Of a stretch of 64,000 nucleotides of DNA, positions 8,971-18,309 are shown piece by piece. Below the pieces are notes generated by a model, which ran no database searches, was not told where the DNA came from, and saw only the letters and a list, made by a program, of their open reading frames with translations. Location: contig JAEUKA010000013.1 of NCBI GenBank assembly GCA_016794465.1, forward strand, positions 1 to 64,000, in the 5' to 3' direction. The position numbers were made by a program, and so were the translations under genes. Every line of letters begins with the position of its first letter. Position 1 is the first letter of the stretch. This stretch comes from Myxococcales bacterium. Lineage in GTDB: Bacteria > Myxococcota_A > Polyangia > Palsa-1104 > JAEUJZ01.

Positions 8971-9109
8971 GTGGACTCCATTTGTGACCCCCGACAATGT
9001 GTTTGTGCGAAGCATGCGTACCAGTCATCCTGCGGATCTGCGGGATGGCGGTTGGGCTGCCGGAGGAGTACGGGTTATCGGCAACCTGTCGCAAGGCATG
9101 CTCACCCCA

Positions 9110-9480
9110 CACTGCGTCAAAGCCGTCCGCAAAGCGGAAGCAAAGTGGCTGGCGAGGCTATCTTCTCTCTCGACTTGTCGATTCCGGTATTCCCAGGCCG
9201 ATTCTGGTAAGTGGCTTGCTCTGGGCGGTCTGGCACTTTCCCCTTCAAGCTCCGCATCCTGTGCAAAGAGGCGGAGCGGCCAGGCATTTCGCCGACTTAC
9301 GCGCCGGTTGGTCCTTTGGGGGTCGAATTGGCTTGACGATGATATTGCACAGATGGTGTGCCAGCCCATTGATGGTCAACACGGGGCGATGGCTGGCTGC
9401 TGCACTGCTGTCTCGGGACGCCGAACCAGTTCCCTCAACCTGAACGACTGGCGAAAGCAGATCGCTTCCATCTCTTACAA
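9110..9480 (+). pseudogene. remnant of a CPBP-family intramembrane protease
   Basis: In one frame the stretch SGWRGYLLSRLVDSGIPRP followed by ILVSGLLWAVWHFPL matches the conserved WRG...L and F/W-x-x-H segments of CPBP (Abi/CAAX protease) proteins. The Glu-Glu pair that should precede WRG is absent, and the frame changes afterwards: the C-terminal piece reads WLLHCCLGTPNQFPQPERL in another frame. No complete reading frame exists. The C-terminal piece is repeated at about 26868-26945. Confidence 0.55.
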
Positions 9481-9679
9481 CCGGTTCTCTCCAAGCCAAC
9501 GAACTGCTCACGAAGCCTGACGTTTGGTGGGTCAAGGTGAATGTGATCTTCGGGGCTTGGCTGCACAGCGGGGGAGGCCGTCCCGCTCCGCGCTCCTCAA
9601 CAAAAACCAAGGAGAGGCAGGCAAGCCGACAACGCCGTGTCGCACCGAATCACCACACCCCGGATCTTGGGTCCACCCC

Positions 9680-10387
9680 CTAACGCCTGGAGTCGATGAA
9701 TCCGAGCGCAAGCAGCGTCGCAAGCCACTCTGGCGGAACCTGGGCCGGTGGCTTGTCTGTCTCTACATGTTCCACGCGCCAGACCTTGACGCCGAGCCGC
9801 GCCGCCAGCAAGTCCCGTGCGATCCCCAGCCTCTCCCGCTCAGAGCGAAACCAGTCGCCAAGCAGAGGCTTCGGGTCCCAGAATCCCAGCCCACGCAGCG
9901 GTGTGAGCCACTGCTGCGGAACCATCTTCCTTTTGCCTGGCTCCGGCAGCTCCAGCAGACGGATTTCCATCATGCTGATCCGCAGCCGAGCTGCCAGGCC
10001 GCTGATGGTCATTCGTAACCGCAGGCGCTCTTGGCGAAACGACTCCCCATCGAAGACAGGAATGAGCGGATCGCTTGGTGAACTTGCGGAGGCGACCGCT
10101 GCTTGCGACTCATCCTCCTGATCTGGAAGGGAACTTGCGGCAGGTTCCGAAGCCACGCGAAAGCCCAGCTCGGCCACCACCGCGATCCATTCCTCGGGAA
10201 CCTCTCTGTTTTTCAGTTCCATCTGGAACAGCTGATGTGGGCTGGTCCCAAGTTGAGCGGCCAGCTTCGCACGCCCAATGGCCAGCTGTTCGCGTTCCCG
10301 ACGAAACCAGCGCCCATCAAAGCGCCGCTCAGGAACGCCGGTATCCAGCTTTGCCGATAGCTTTGGAAGGTCAGGAGGAATCGTCAT
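9680..10387 (-). CDS. protein with three tandem XRE-HTH-like repeats
   Basis: 235 residues. Three units share one pattern: G-x-W/S-F-R-x-E-R-x-x-L, then a helix-turn-helix-like LAAxLG.....xxE, then VPxEWLxxLxxLGF. They lie at about residues 25-77, 113-165 and 178-230; the linker between the first and second is Ser/Glu-rich. Single XRE domains bind operator DNA; three in one chain without a sensor domain is unusual, and whether all bind DNA is unknown. Its start codon overlaps the ATG of the transposase remnant on the other strand, so the upstream region was probably altered by the insertion. Confidence 0.6.
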   Translation of the reverse strand: MTIPPDLPKLSAKLDTGVPERRFDGRWFRREREQLAIGRAKLAAQLGTSPHQLFQMELKNREVPEEWIAVVAELGFRVASEPAASSLPDQEDESQAAVASASSPSDPLIPVFDGESFRQERLRLRMTISGLAARLRISMMEIRLLELPEPGKRKMVPQQWLTPLRGLGFWDPKPLLGDWFRSERERLGIARDLLAARLGVKVWRVEHVETDKPPAQVPPEWLATLLALGFIDSRR

Positions 10388-11329
10388 GTTGCAGCCTTCC
10401 TATAAGAAGCTTAACCACTGCATCTTTTCCTGGGAGCAGAGCAGGAAGCGATACGGACAGAAGCGCGAAGAGGTAGAGCGTATCCTGATCGAGGAGCTGG
10501 AGATTACCGACGGTACGCCCTCTATTAGTGTGTCTCTGGATCGGGTCAGCGTTCCGATGGAAGAGCTGCGTCAGGAGCCGCAAAGGAGTCCAGAAAAGGA
10601 GCCCGAAAGAAGTCCAAAGAGGAAGGTTCTCAAACGCTCTGTGCAGCGCGTGTTTCGCATGGCGTATGCAGCGACTGTGACGGTGCATGATGCGATGGGA
10701 AAGTCGCTCTGTACCTTGCGATATGGGAGGAGGCCGCAGGGCGACATTGACGGTCTGTGCACTGCGCTTGCTGATGACGCGCAGACACTCCTTCGGCGCT
10801 GTCCGAGCTTGCTCTTGGTGCTTTTGTGCGACGGATCGAAGGAGCTGTGGAATCGGCTCGGCGCGGAATGTACGGAGTCCAGCCTGGGTCATCCGGTGCA
10901 TCGGCTTGTCGATCTGTGGCACCTCCTAGAGAAGCTTGGGAGTGCGGCGAAGGTGTTTCATGGCGACGAGGGAAGCTCCGCGCAACTGGCCTCCTGGCGG
11001 CTGTGTCTACTCAACGAAAAGGACGCGGTCGAGCAAATTCTGCGTATCTTGAGAATCACCGCGAGTACATGCGGTATCAGGTGGTGCGAGGGCTCGGCCT
11101 CCCCGTCGGCTCCGGCAGCGTCGAGGCCACCTGCAAGAGTCTGGTCGAGGTGCGCCTCAAGCGCCCCGACTGCCGCTGGAAAACAGACTCCGGTGGCTAC
11201 ATCGTCGACCTCCGCGCCCTCTCCCTGAGCGACCGCTACCCCCACGCGCTCGCCCTCGCTCTGGCTCCCTTGCGCCATCACGTTGCCGCAGCCGAATCAA
11301 CCGCTACCAATCTCTACTGCGCAGGATGA
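10386..11329 (+). pseudogene. ISKra4-type transposase remnant, N-truncated and frameshifted
   Basis: First frame (10386 to about 11040) contains SISVSLDRVSVPMEE, ATVTVHDAMGKSLCTLRYGR, LLCDGSKELWNRLG, LVDLWHLLEKLGSAAKV, all typical of ISKra4-family transposases. The match then continues in another frame from about 11038 (AYLENHREYMRY, GLPVGSGSVEATCKSLVEVR, LRALSLSDRY). About 25 residues normally found between the two parts are missing, so the frame change comes from a small deletion, not from a slippery site. The N-terminal zinc-binding part is absent too. No terminal inverted repeats could be identified. Confidence 0.8.
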
Positions 11330-11858
11330 GAGCCACACCCAGTGACAGTCATTGTCAGCGACAGTCCTTGCAGATTGAGCAGACTAGATCCCCATTCGCG
11401 AAGAAAAATCACCGTGCAGCAAACCTCACAATATGCGCAGTGTGACACTGTATTTATTTCGGCGTTCGGAAACGATCTACAAGCACCTGAACCGAATGCT
11501 CGATTCAAGTCCATGTTTCAAGCGCTTGCTTCAAGTGCTTGCGCACAAAAGACCTCTGGGTCGTTTTTGTTGAGAATTGGTGCGAATCTCTGATAAGTAT
11601 CAGGAATTTAAGTCTCAGCACGAAAATTGCAAAGACAGACTGCGCTGGTGATGATAGGTTCCCAGATGATCGAGTGCTTGATTTGATGAACCGAAGCTAC
11701 GGGACGACCTTCTTTCTTGAGGTTTGATTTTGATTCTTGTCTCCGTTCATTTTGCCAGTAGTCACATGTAGTTTTACTTGGCTAATTTTCATATGTGAAT
11801 GGGAATCAATCTTCCACTGAGGCTTGACGGTCGCTGTCTGTAGTGAACAATTGGTCGT
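11330..11858. other. intergenic region, no gene seen
   Basis: AT-richer than its surroundings. No reading frame longer than about 110 codons has plausible content, and no RNA gene or strong terminator is visible. It separates the transposase remnant from the zinc-finger/coiled-coil pair and may contain the latter's promoter. Confidence 0.4.
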
Positions 11859-12278
11859 ATGGATCGACAGTGTAGAAACCCTATCTGCGGACGTGTCATT
11901 CCTCGCGAAGCGCATCATCAGCAGTTCTATTGCTCTGAAACCTGTCGTAAAAACGGCCCTCGCAACATGCAAGCTGCCATCCATCCCGACGATGCCGTGC
12001 GGACCATCAACGAATATGGACAGGCATATCAAGCATCGTTTGTGCGCCTGGCCTTTCGTAGACGAGTCGAGTGGCGCTTCTTTCCTGGCATTGCCGCGCC
12101 GCTGCCACTTGAAACACTACCGGCGCTGCCTGGTGCAGGTGTCTATCGCGTCCAGTATTTCGACGCTGCATATCGGCCCATGAGCGTAAGCGAAGTTCTG
12201 GTTCATATCTCCAGTCAGAGCATTGGACAATACTGCAATTTTACATCGGGATCACGCCGCGTGACTCGATCGGAGTAA
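11859..12278 (+). CDS. small zinc-finger protein, unknown function
   Basis: 139 residues. The N-terminus has a treble-clef-like cluster CRNPICGRVIP...HHQQFYCSETCRK (Cys5, Cys10, then Cys-x3-Cys), a motif that usually binds zinc in nucleic-acid-related proteins. The rest is a compact beta-rich region without recognised family. The next gene starts five bases downstream, so the two form an operon. The base composition is lower in GC than the right part of the window, in line with horizontal origin. Confidence 0.55.
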   Translation: MDRQCRNPICGRVIPREAHHQQFYCSETCRKNGPRNMQAAIHPDDAVRTINEYGQAYQASFVRLAFRRRVEWRFFPGIAAPLPLETLPALPGAGVYRVQYFDAAYRPMSVSEVLVHISSQSIGQYCNFTSGSRRVTRSE

Positions 12279-12282
12279 TTCA

Positions 12283-13437
12283 GTGAACTACAATGCAGAA
12301 GCCCTCATCTTTGTTATGCGACCGCCGGAAGCCACGGTTCAGATCCTGATGAACGCAGTGAATGGTGTAGGTTCAATTCCTGGTGTCGGTTCGATGTCGC
12401 CACGGCTGATACCATCAGAGCTTACCGGGATGTCATTATGCAATTTCTATGACGCACGAGGTGTTCCGACGCGCAGCAATGTGCCAGTCTATCTACCCGG
12501 AAACACTGCGATTGGTATTTCACAAAGTCCGATGCAAGGCCCACCGCGTGTCTCGGCTCCGCCAAAGCTTCCGTCAATGGGACAACCGGCGGCGGTTCCG
12601 AGTCCTGCGGTGACGTTTGGTCAGCCGTTCCAAGCACAAGCGGCGCCGAGCAAGCCCACTGTGCAAAGTCCACCGCCAGCGCAGACAACATCGACACAAG
12701 ACGACGACGACCAGACGACGGATGACCCGAACTTGGCCCGCGAGCTGGCGCTAGCGAAGGTGAGTCAAATCCGCAGCGCCACGCTTCAGCATGAAGAAAA
12801 GGCGGGAATTGAGATTGAGCTAGATCGGCTTGCGGTGACCAAAGAATCGACGCATACCCGCGAAGTGGCGGAAGCATTTCAGCTTAATTCGATGATGCGC
12901 CGCGAGCTACTCGCGACACAGAGTGCATATCGAGAAGAAGCTCAACGGATGCTACAGAGCATGGATGTCGCATCCAGACGAGTGCTCGAAATGGCCGATA
13001 TGGTGGTAGATCGTCTGAAAGATCCGCGCTATGCACCGATGCCACAGCCTCCGCCACCTCCACCCAACTATGTTGGTATGGCTGCGTCGCTTGTGGAGCG
13101 GCTGATGGACATCTACTTTGCCAAGCAAAGAGACGCTCGGCGACGGCGGAAGCGCAAGTCGCTTCAATGGCAACAGCTTGAAGACGTGGCGACGCAGCTG
13201 CTCCAGACGCGGCAGTCAAAGACCGAGCCTGGGACGCCACATTCACAACCCAGCGAAGCTGACCCCGATGCCGATCCGCATAGCGCCGAGCGACACTCGA
13301 CGCCGGAAACACAGGATCGTCATCAGGAATCCGATTCATTCACGAGCGGAGAACTCGACGAGTTCCTACGGTCCGATCAGGCGCTGGATCTGCTGGCCAA
13401 GCTGGCGGCGAAGCAGCCACCGAAGCGGGACCGGTAG
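12283..13437 (+). CDS. Pro/Gln-rich coiled-coil protein, unknown function
   Basis: 384 residues from a GTG start with GGAG eight bases upstream. Layout: N-terminal globular domain (about 1-85, MNYNAEALIFVMRPPEATVQ), a Pro/Ala/Gln linker (about 88-145), a long charged helix/coiled coil (about 150-245), a run of seven prolines, a basic patch (KQRDARRRRKRKSL) and an acidic C-terminal tail ending in a short helix (SGELDEFLRSDQALDLL). No membrane span. It pairs with the zinc-finger gene just upstream. The order beta-domain/coiled coil resembles the first gene of the element at 30846, but direct sequence similarity is not evident. Confidence 0.55.
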   Translation: MNYNAEALIFVMRPPEATVQILMNAVNGVGSIPGVGSMSPRLIPSELTGMSLCNFYDARGVPTRSNVPVYLPGNTAIGISQSPMQGPPRVSAPPKLPSMGQPAAVPSPAVTFGQPFQAQAAPSKPTVQSPPPAQTTSTQDDDDQTTDDPNLARELALAKVSQIRSATLQHEEKAGIEIELDRLAVTKESTHTREVAEAFQLNSMMRRELLATQSAYREEAQRMLQSMDVASRRVLEMADMVVDRLKDPRYAPMPQPPPPPPNYVGMAASLVERLMDIYFAKQRDARRRRKRKSLQWQQLEDVATQLLQTRQSKTEPGTPHSQPSEADPDADPHSAERHSTPETQDRHQESDSFTSGELDEFLRSDQALDLLAKLAAKQPPKRDR

Positions 13438-13542
13438 CGGAGGAATCGACGCTTGTCATCAACGAAGGGGGGCTACTGAACAGGCCGCTTAGATGTTTTC
13501 AGATCGGCCCTGCCGCTTCCTCATCGCGTTGCCACTGGCACC

Positions 13543-13915
13543 CTACCTCTTCACCAGCAACATCGCCACCGGCGCTCGTTCCGATTCGCCGATGGGAAGA
13601 GAGACGAGCCTTTCCCATCCAAAGCGGGCCAGGCTCTCGGCAAGTAGGGCTTCATCGTAGCGCTTGAACCGGAACATTGAAAATCTGCGCTCGGAGTGGC
13701 TTCTTGTGCGGACGGTGGCGACGGCGTCGAGCGCGTAGCTGCCGGGGATCAAGCACTGCGTCACGAGCTGGAGAGAGAACTCATGGGACACGTAGTCGCG
13801 GCAGTGTGCGCTGAAGGGAGTCCCGAGCCAGTCGGCGTGGACCTTCTTGAAGGGGTGGTGAAAGGCTGGATCGTGCCGTCGGATCTCGTCCTCGCCGGCC
13901 CCGATAGGTGACGGT
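13543..13915 (-). pseudogene. C-terminal fragment of an EgtD-like methyltransferase
   Basis: The frame runs open from about 13915 to the stop at 13543 and reads EIRRHDPAFHHPFKKVHADW, LGTPFSAHCRDYVSHEFSLQ, then PGSYALDAVATVRT and FKRYDEALLAESLARFGWER. This follows the C-terminal third of the intact methyltransferase at 27728-29215 (PGSYGFDAIARVKM, IRRYDPKLLSESLADLGW). The SAM-binding half is missing. A GTG at 13791 could start an 82-residue peptide but that is probably not functional. Confidence 0.65.
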
Positions 13916-14179
13916 CGCTTACAGGCGCATCCTGCATGTTGGCGATGCCCACCGATTGGAAGAACTGCTGGTCAAAGCCAGCCACCTTGACCTTGTCCGC
14001 AAAGGGATCGTTCTGGTCAGCGACCGAGTAGGAATGTGACCGCTGGATCGGTGTGACTCAACGTCTACAAGTGCGTGACCGCCGCATCGCTCCCCCCCGG
14101 CGCGGCACTGCAACCGCTGGTGTCCACCAAGAGAAATCTAGCTCCGGCGTCGAGGGCACAGCCTGATGGTAGCGAGTTG
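13916..14179. other. region of gene debris
   Basis: On the minus strand at about 13930-14040 the stretch VADQNDPFADKVKVAGFDQQ, then FFQSVGIANMQDAP looks like a piece of a real protein, but it has no proper start or stop and runs into the methyltransferase fragment in a different frame. No complete gene is seen. Confidence 0.35.
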
Positions 14180-14875
14180 TCAATCTGGCGCCACGCACGC
14201 ACACTCCTTCCGTGGGATTCCCACACAGAGATCGAAGCGCAGACCCGCGAGTTGATCATTCATGCTGTCACTTCGCAGCCAGGGTTCCTTCTCATCTGCA
14301 ATGAGATTGCCCGGTCTGTTTCCATCGTGCGGCTGTGGTGGCTTGGATGGCGGCGGATCGTTTCGGGACTCCGCACTGCCACTGTCCTCACCTCGTGTTC
14401 CCGTGGGCCGTCCAGGCTTCTGCACCCATGGACAGGGCAAGTCGAGAGCCACGCAGCGACTCGCGTCCAACGGACGGAGCGAAGCGAACGCCAGTAGCTG
14501 CTGTACCCCTGGCCCCGACTGTTCCCATTCATAGTGATTGGACAGCTCTGTGGGCAGACGAAGCTGCTGACCAGAGACGAGGAACTGGTGCGGCTGGCTT
14601 GCAGGAGGATGGAGCAACTTGGTCCCGGTCTGATCGCGAGAGAAGACGTAGACATAAGCACTGGTACGCGAGCGCGTCACTAGCTCTACCGATTCCGACA
14701 GGGAGAGCGTCTGACATGGCCGGATCGGACGAGTGATTCCTGTGCTACTTAGCAGTCGCACCTGCAGATCGACTTCTACATCAGGAAGGACAGACTCAGT
14801 CTGCGGCGGCCATGCGCGGCAGCCGAGAACACCCGTTCCCATCCACAGACAGATAGACCATCGTCCAAGTCGCAT
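14180..14875 (-). CDS. DUF4384-like lipoprotein
   Basis: 231 residues with a lipobox (GTGVLGC) and ribosome-binding site GGAGG. The central part reads SAYVYVFSRDQTGTKLLHPP and later SGQQLRLPTE, the pattern of DUF4384, a small beta domain often found with caspase-like (CHAT/C14) peptidases and Ser/Thr kinases. The C-terminal 80 residues are low-complexity and rich in Pro and Asp. The gene lies 48 bases downstream of the kinase in the same direction and is probably the last gene of the activator-kinase-lipoprotein operon. Confidence 0.65.
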   Translation of the reverse strand: MRLGRWSICLWMGTGVLGCRAWPPQTESVLPDVEVDLQVRLLSSTGITRPIRPCQTLSLSESVELVTRSRTSAYVYVFSRDQTGTKLLHPPASQPHQFLVSGQQLRLPTELSNHYEWEQSGPGVQQLLAFASLRPLDASRCVALDLPCPWVQKPGRPTGTRGEDSGSAESRNDPPPSKPPQPHDGNRPGNLIADEKEPWLRSDSMNDQLAGLRFDLCVGIPRKECACVAPD

Positions 14876-14923
14876 GTGTCATCCTCCACTCACCACTATG
14901 ATCCGCGCTCAGAGTGAGCGTTC

Positions 14924-16915
14924 CTATTGGCACTGCTTGCGAAACAAGATGCCGTGAAGCCTCAAGAGGTACTGCGGCGTATCTCGCAGAGAGCGCGTAC
15001 AACGAAAGCCGAGGTCACTCATCGTACGTGAGTCCTGTTCATCAAGACTTCGTGACTCACGGCTGGTCTTCGGCCAACGACTGCGACTGGTCGGACGCAG
15101 GGCATCGACAGGTCTGCGCCAGGAACCTCCTCTGACGCTGTGTGATACGGAGCTGGCTGTTTCAGGTGCCGTGAGAAGCGGGTTCAGACAGACGCCAGCA
15201 AGACAAGGTGGATAGCGTTCTACGTATTCATCACGGACCCACTCAGCAGCGTTTCCTGCGAGATCTCGGACTCCGAATCGGGAACAGTCTGTGCGCGTGG
15301 TTCCGACCGCCGCAGGGGCACTCCCATAGTCCGCGCACTCTCCCACGTCCGAGGATGGCGACAGCTTTCCGTGGCGACCGAACACCGCGCTGGCACAGCC
15401 AGGATCGACCTGTCCCCAGGGAAATCGCTGCTGCTCGGCTCCTCCTCGTGCTGTGAACTCCCACTCGGACTCTGTGGGGAGATCCTTCCCTTGCTGCTGA
15501 CAGTACAGCCGTGCGCCATCCCAGGTCACCATCACCGCTGGGGCTTGCTCCCGACCCCACGCAGACCGGAACTGCCTGGTCACGGCGTCATACAGGATGC
15601 CAGCATAGACATAGTCCTCCGCAGTATCGAGCAGGAGTGTTCCCTGTATCGGTCGCTGCTGCTCTGGGCAGTCCGGCGCGTAGTAGACACGCAGCTGCGC
15701 GCTGCCCGGCCAGTGCTGTACGCAGAGCTTGTTCGATGTACGAAGGCGATTCAGCCACTCGACCAGCTGCAGGTTGGTGACTTCATGAACATCCATCAGG
15801 AAGGGCGACAGCTCGACCGGGTGCTGGGGTTGTTCGCGCAGCAGCAGCAGCTTGAGACAAGGCTGCGGTCGCGGTCGTGCCTGCAACCAATCACAAGTCT
15901 GTCCGAGCTCCGTATCGCTACTGCCCTGTAGGAATCGTCCGCCAGGAACCCAGGCCATCGTGGTGTTTGAGCGGTGCCATCGCACATAGCCTAGGAAGGT
16001 AGCGCAGACCGTCAGCAGCAGCAGCGACAGAGCCATGCCGATACGCAATGCAAGCCGCTTGCCAGGTTGTGAAGGTGGCATCGGTTTCTGCAGGGCTGCC
16101 GCGACTTCCGCCATGGCTGGGCGTCGAGTCGGCGGTTTGGCCAGCATGCGCAGCACCAGTCGCTCCAGGGCCGGTGGCAGGTCAGGACGATACGCGCGCA
16201 GCGGACGTGGTGCCTGGTAGGCGTGCAGGAGCGGGAGTCGCGATGCGTCAGCGACAAACGGCAACCGCCCACACAACATTTCATAGAGCACCACACCCAG
16301 GGAATAGACATCACAGCGCTCTGTGATGGTTGCATCGCTGATGCACTGCTCGGGCGCAACATAGGCGGGAGTCCCAGCGCAGCGGAGCCCATCGACAGAG
16401 TGCATGGCGGTTTCTGACACATCGAGGAATTTGGCGAGCCCGAAGTCGAGCAGCTTGATGCGCTCCTCGCCATTCCCTGTGGACCGAAGCATGATGTTTT
16501 CGGGTTTCAGATCTCTGTGGGCGATTCCATGACGATGTGCCGTTGCCAGGGCCGATGCGATCTGGGCGCCAAGCGACAGGACGATGGCCACCGGTAGCGG
16601 GGTTCCCAGTCGCGAGCGGAGGACCTGGCCGTCCAGCAGCTCAAGAATGAGACAGGGCGTCCCATCCGCCATTTCCAGACAGTCGATCACTCGTACCAGT
16701 CCCTCGTGCTCTACTGCCCCGAGTGCCCGTGCCTCGCGCAGGGCTCGCTTGCGGGCGTCGGCATGTAGACGGATGAGCAGCTGCTTGATGGCGACTCGCT
16801 GCCCGATGACCGTATGAACGGCTTCATACACGACGCTCGTCCCGCCGCGTCCGATCTCTCGAAGAATGCGGTAGGGACCAATCTGCTGACCGATTGCGTC
16901 TCTGCCTTCCGGCAT
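14924..16915 (-). CDS. Ser/Thr protein kinase with C-terminal formylglycine-generating-enzyme-like domain
   Basis: 663 residues from the ATG at 16915; an ATG at 16993 is also in frame but overlaps the upstream gene by 46 bases. The kinase domain occupies about residues 10-280: Gly loop IGRGGTSVVYE, VAIKQ lysine, HRDLKPEN catalytic loop, DFGLAKF, and APEQ. A single membrane span follows (LALRIGMALSLLLLTVCATF), then an FGE/SUMF1-type domain from about residue 320 (WVPGGRFLQGS, MDVHEVTNLQLVEWLN, LPTESEWEFTARGG, DLAGNAAEWVRDEY, SVRGGSW). In such kinases the extracellular FGE-like domain probably acts as a sensor or ligand binder. It follows an FHA-sigma54 activator by 32 bases; FHA domains bind phosphothreonine, so the two may form one signalling unit. 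Confidence 0.9.
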   Translation of the reverse strand: MPEGRDAIGQQIGPYRILREIGRGGTSVVYEAVHTVIGQRVAIKQLLIRLHADARKRALREARALGAVEHEGLVRVIDCLEMADGTPCLILELLDGQVLRSRLGTPLPVAIVLSLGAQIASALATAHRHGIAHRDLKPENIMLRSTGNGEERIKLLDFGLAKFLDVSETAMHSVDGLRCAGTPAYVAPEQCISDATITERCDVYSLGVVLYEMLCGRLPFVADASRLPLLHAYQAPRPLRAYRPDLPPALERLVLRMLAKPPTRRPAMAEVAAALQKPMPPSQPGKRLALRIGMALSLLLLTVCATFLGYVRWHRSNTTMAWVPGGRFLQGSSDTELGQTCDWLQARPRPQPCLKLLLLREQPQHPVELSPFLMDVHEVTNLQLVEWLNRLRTSNKLCVQHWPGSAQLRVYYAPDCPEQQRPIQGTLLLDTAEDYVYAGILYDAVTRQFRSAWGREQAPAVMVTWDGARLYCQQQGKDLPTESEWEFTARGGAEQQRFPWGQVDPGCASAVFGRHGKLSPSSDVGECADYGSAPAAVGTTRTDCSRFGVRDLAGNAAEWVRDEYVERYPPCLAGVCLNPLLTAPETASSVSHSVRGGSWRRPVDALRPTSRSRWPKTSRESRSLDEQDSRTMSDLGFRCTRSLRDTPQYLLRLHGILFRKQCQ

Positions 16916-16947
16916 GGGCAACTCAGCGGCTCCGACTGTGCAGCGTG

Positions 16948-18309
16948 TCAGCGCAGGTAGTCTTGTTTCCGCAGTCCATAGTCGGCCATCCACCTACGTA
17001 CCTGGCGCGGTGAGCGACGAACAGCCTGTGCCACGCGAGCAATGATGCCATGGTGCTCGCATAGGAGTCGCTCGAGCATGTCGCGATGTTGTTCGAGCGC
17101 TGCGTCCGTTGCGGTGGATCGCAGCTGGGCCGGATTTGTAGCCGTCTGCTGCGGACTGTATCCGCTGCATAGCTCACCAAGCTGCAGGCGAGACACCGCG
17201 TGCGGCAAATCGAGTAGCGGCTCATCGGAATGGCTGACATTTAGCTCGGCGGCAAGCTGAAGCAGCTCACGAACGTTGAGCGGCCATGGGTACAGCACCA
17301 GGGCTTCTGCCAGCCGCGCGCTGAGCGGACGTGGCGGTCGAAGTGCCTGGCGAAACAGCGGCAGGATTTCTTCACGTCGCAGACGGAGCGGCGGAATCTC
17401 GATGATCACGCTTCCCAGTCGCGCAAAGAGATCGCTGCGGAAGGTCCCGGCTTGGATCGCCCGCCGCAGGTCTACGTTGGTCGCTGCGATGATGCGCGCG
17501 TTTACGGGCAGCGCTCGCGTGCTGCCCACTGGGGTCACCAGACGTTCTTCCAGCGCCCGCAGCAGCTTGGGCTGAATGACAGCTGGGAGATCTCCGATCT
17601 CATCAAGGAAGAGCGTTCCGCTACCGGCTGCCCGGAGGAAGCCGTCCTGTGAGGTGCGAGCGCCGCTGTATGCACCCGCGACATGGCCAAACAGGATGCT
17701 CTCGGCCAGATCGGTGGGGATGGCGGAGCAGTTGAGCGCATAGAACGCAGCTGCCGGCTTGCCACTGAACCTGTGGAGTGCTCGAGCAAACACCTCTTTG
17801 CCAACGCCACTTTCCCCAAGCAGCAGCACCGTTTCTTCGCGCGGCCCGAGCATCGCCAGCCGACGCACCAGGGCGCGCATCGCTGATGACTGCACCAGAA
17901 ACGGCACTTCCGGCTGTTCGACCAGTGGCTCGGACTCATGCCGAAACAGCAGCAGGGAGTTGCCAATTCTCAGGACATCGCCGTCTGATAGCAGGCTCTT
18001 GTTCACTCGCTTGCCGTTAACGAACGTGCCGTTCTTGCTGTCCAGATCATGGACTGCCACGTTGCCTTGCGAGACTTCGATGCGGGCATGCCGTCGCGAC
18101 GTGCGGCTGTCTCCGGTCAGCGTGATCTGTTCATGGTCTGGCTGCTCGGGATCTCGACCGATGGACAGGCTGCTGCCAGACAAGACCCAGGTCGACGGCA
18201 GACTGTCCTGTGGTTCCGGGTGTAGCAGGAGGAGCATCCGGGCCAGTTCGGGAACCTGCGCCAGACACTGATCGGTTTCGGTCTTGTGGCTGATCTTCGC
18301 TGGCGCCAT
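16948..18309 (-). CDS. FHA-domain sigma54-dependent transcriptional activator
   Basis: 453 residues from the ATG at 18309. The N-terminal FHA domain is clear (SIGRDPEQPD, SRRHARIEV, VHDLDSKNGTFVNGKRV). The AAA+ domain carries Walker A (GESGVGKE), the sigma54-contacting loop in the GAYSGA form and Walker B (GTLFLDEIGDL). The C-terminus is a Fis-type helix-turn-helix (IIARVAQAVRRSPRQVRRWM). The FHA module would read Thr phosphorylation by a partner kinase, probably the one encoded next. Two candidate sigma54 promoters at 18539 and 22193, ahead of the CHAT and coiled-coil genes, are the obvious local targets. Confidence 0.92.
   Translation of the reverse strand: MAPAKISHKTETDQCLAQVPELARMLLLLHPEPQDSLPSTWVLSGSSLSIGRDPEQPDHEQITLTGDSRTSRRHARIEVSQGNVAVHDLDSKNGTFVNGKRVNKSLLSDGDVLRIGNSLLLFRHESEPLVEQPEVPFLVQSSAMRALVRRLAMLGPREETVLLLGESGVGKEVFARALHRFSGKPAAAFYALNCSAIPTDLAESILFGHVAGAYSGARTSQDGFLRAAGSGTLFLDEIGDLPAVIQPKLLRALEERLVTPVGSTRALPVNARIIAATNVDLRRAIQAGTFRSDLFARLGSVIIEIPPLRLRREEILPLFRQALRPPRPLSARLAEALVLYPWPLNVRELLQLAAELNVSHSDEPLLDLPHAVSRLQLGELCSGYSPQQTATNPAQLRSTATDAALEQHRDMLERLLCEHHGIIARVAQAVRRSPRQVRRWMADYGLRKQDYLR

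Noticed and set aside
11035..11045. Programmed frameshift in the transposase
   Set aside because: No slippery sequence, and about 25 family residues are missing at the join, so a deletion is the better explanation.
14930..14955. Sigma54-like word TTGGCACTGCTTGCG
   Set aside because: The GG to GC spacing is eight bases, not ten, and it lies inside the kinase 3' end.
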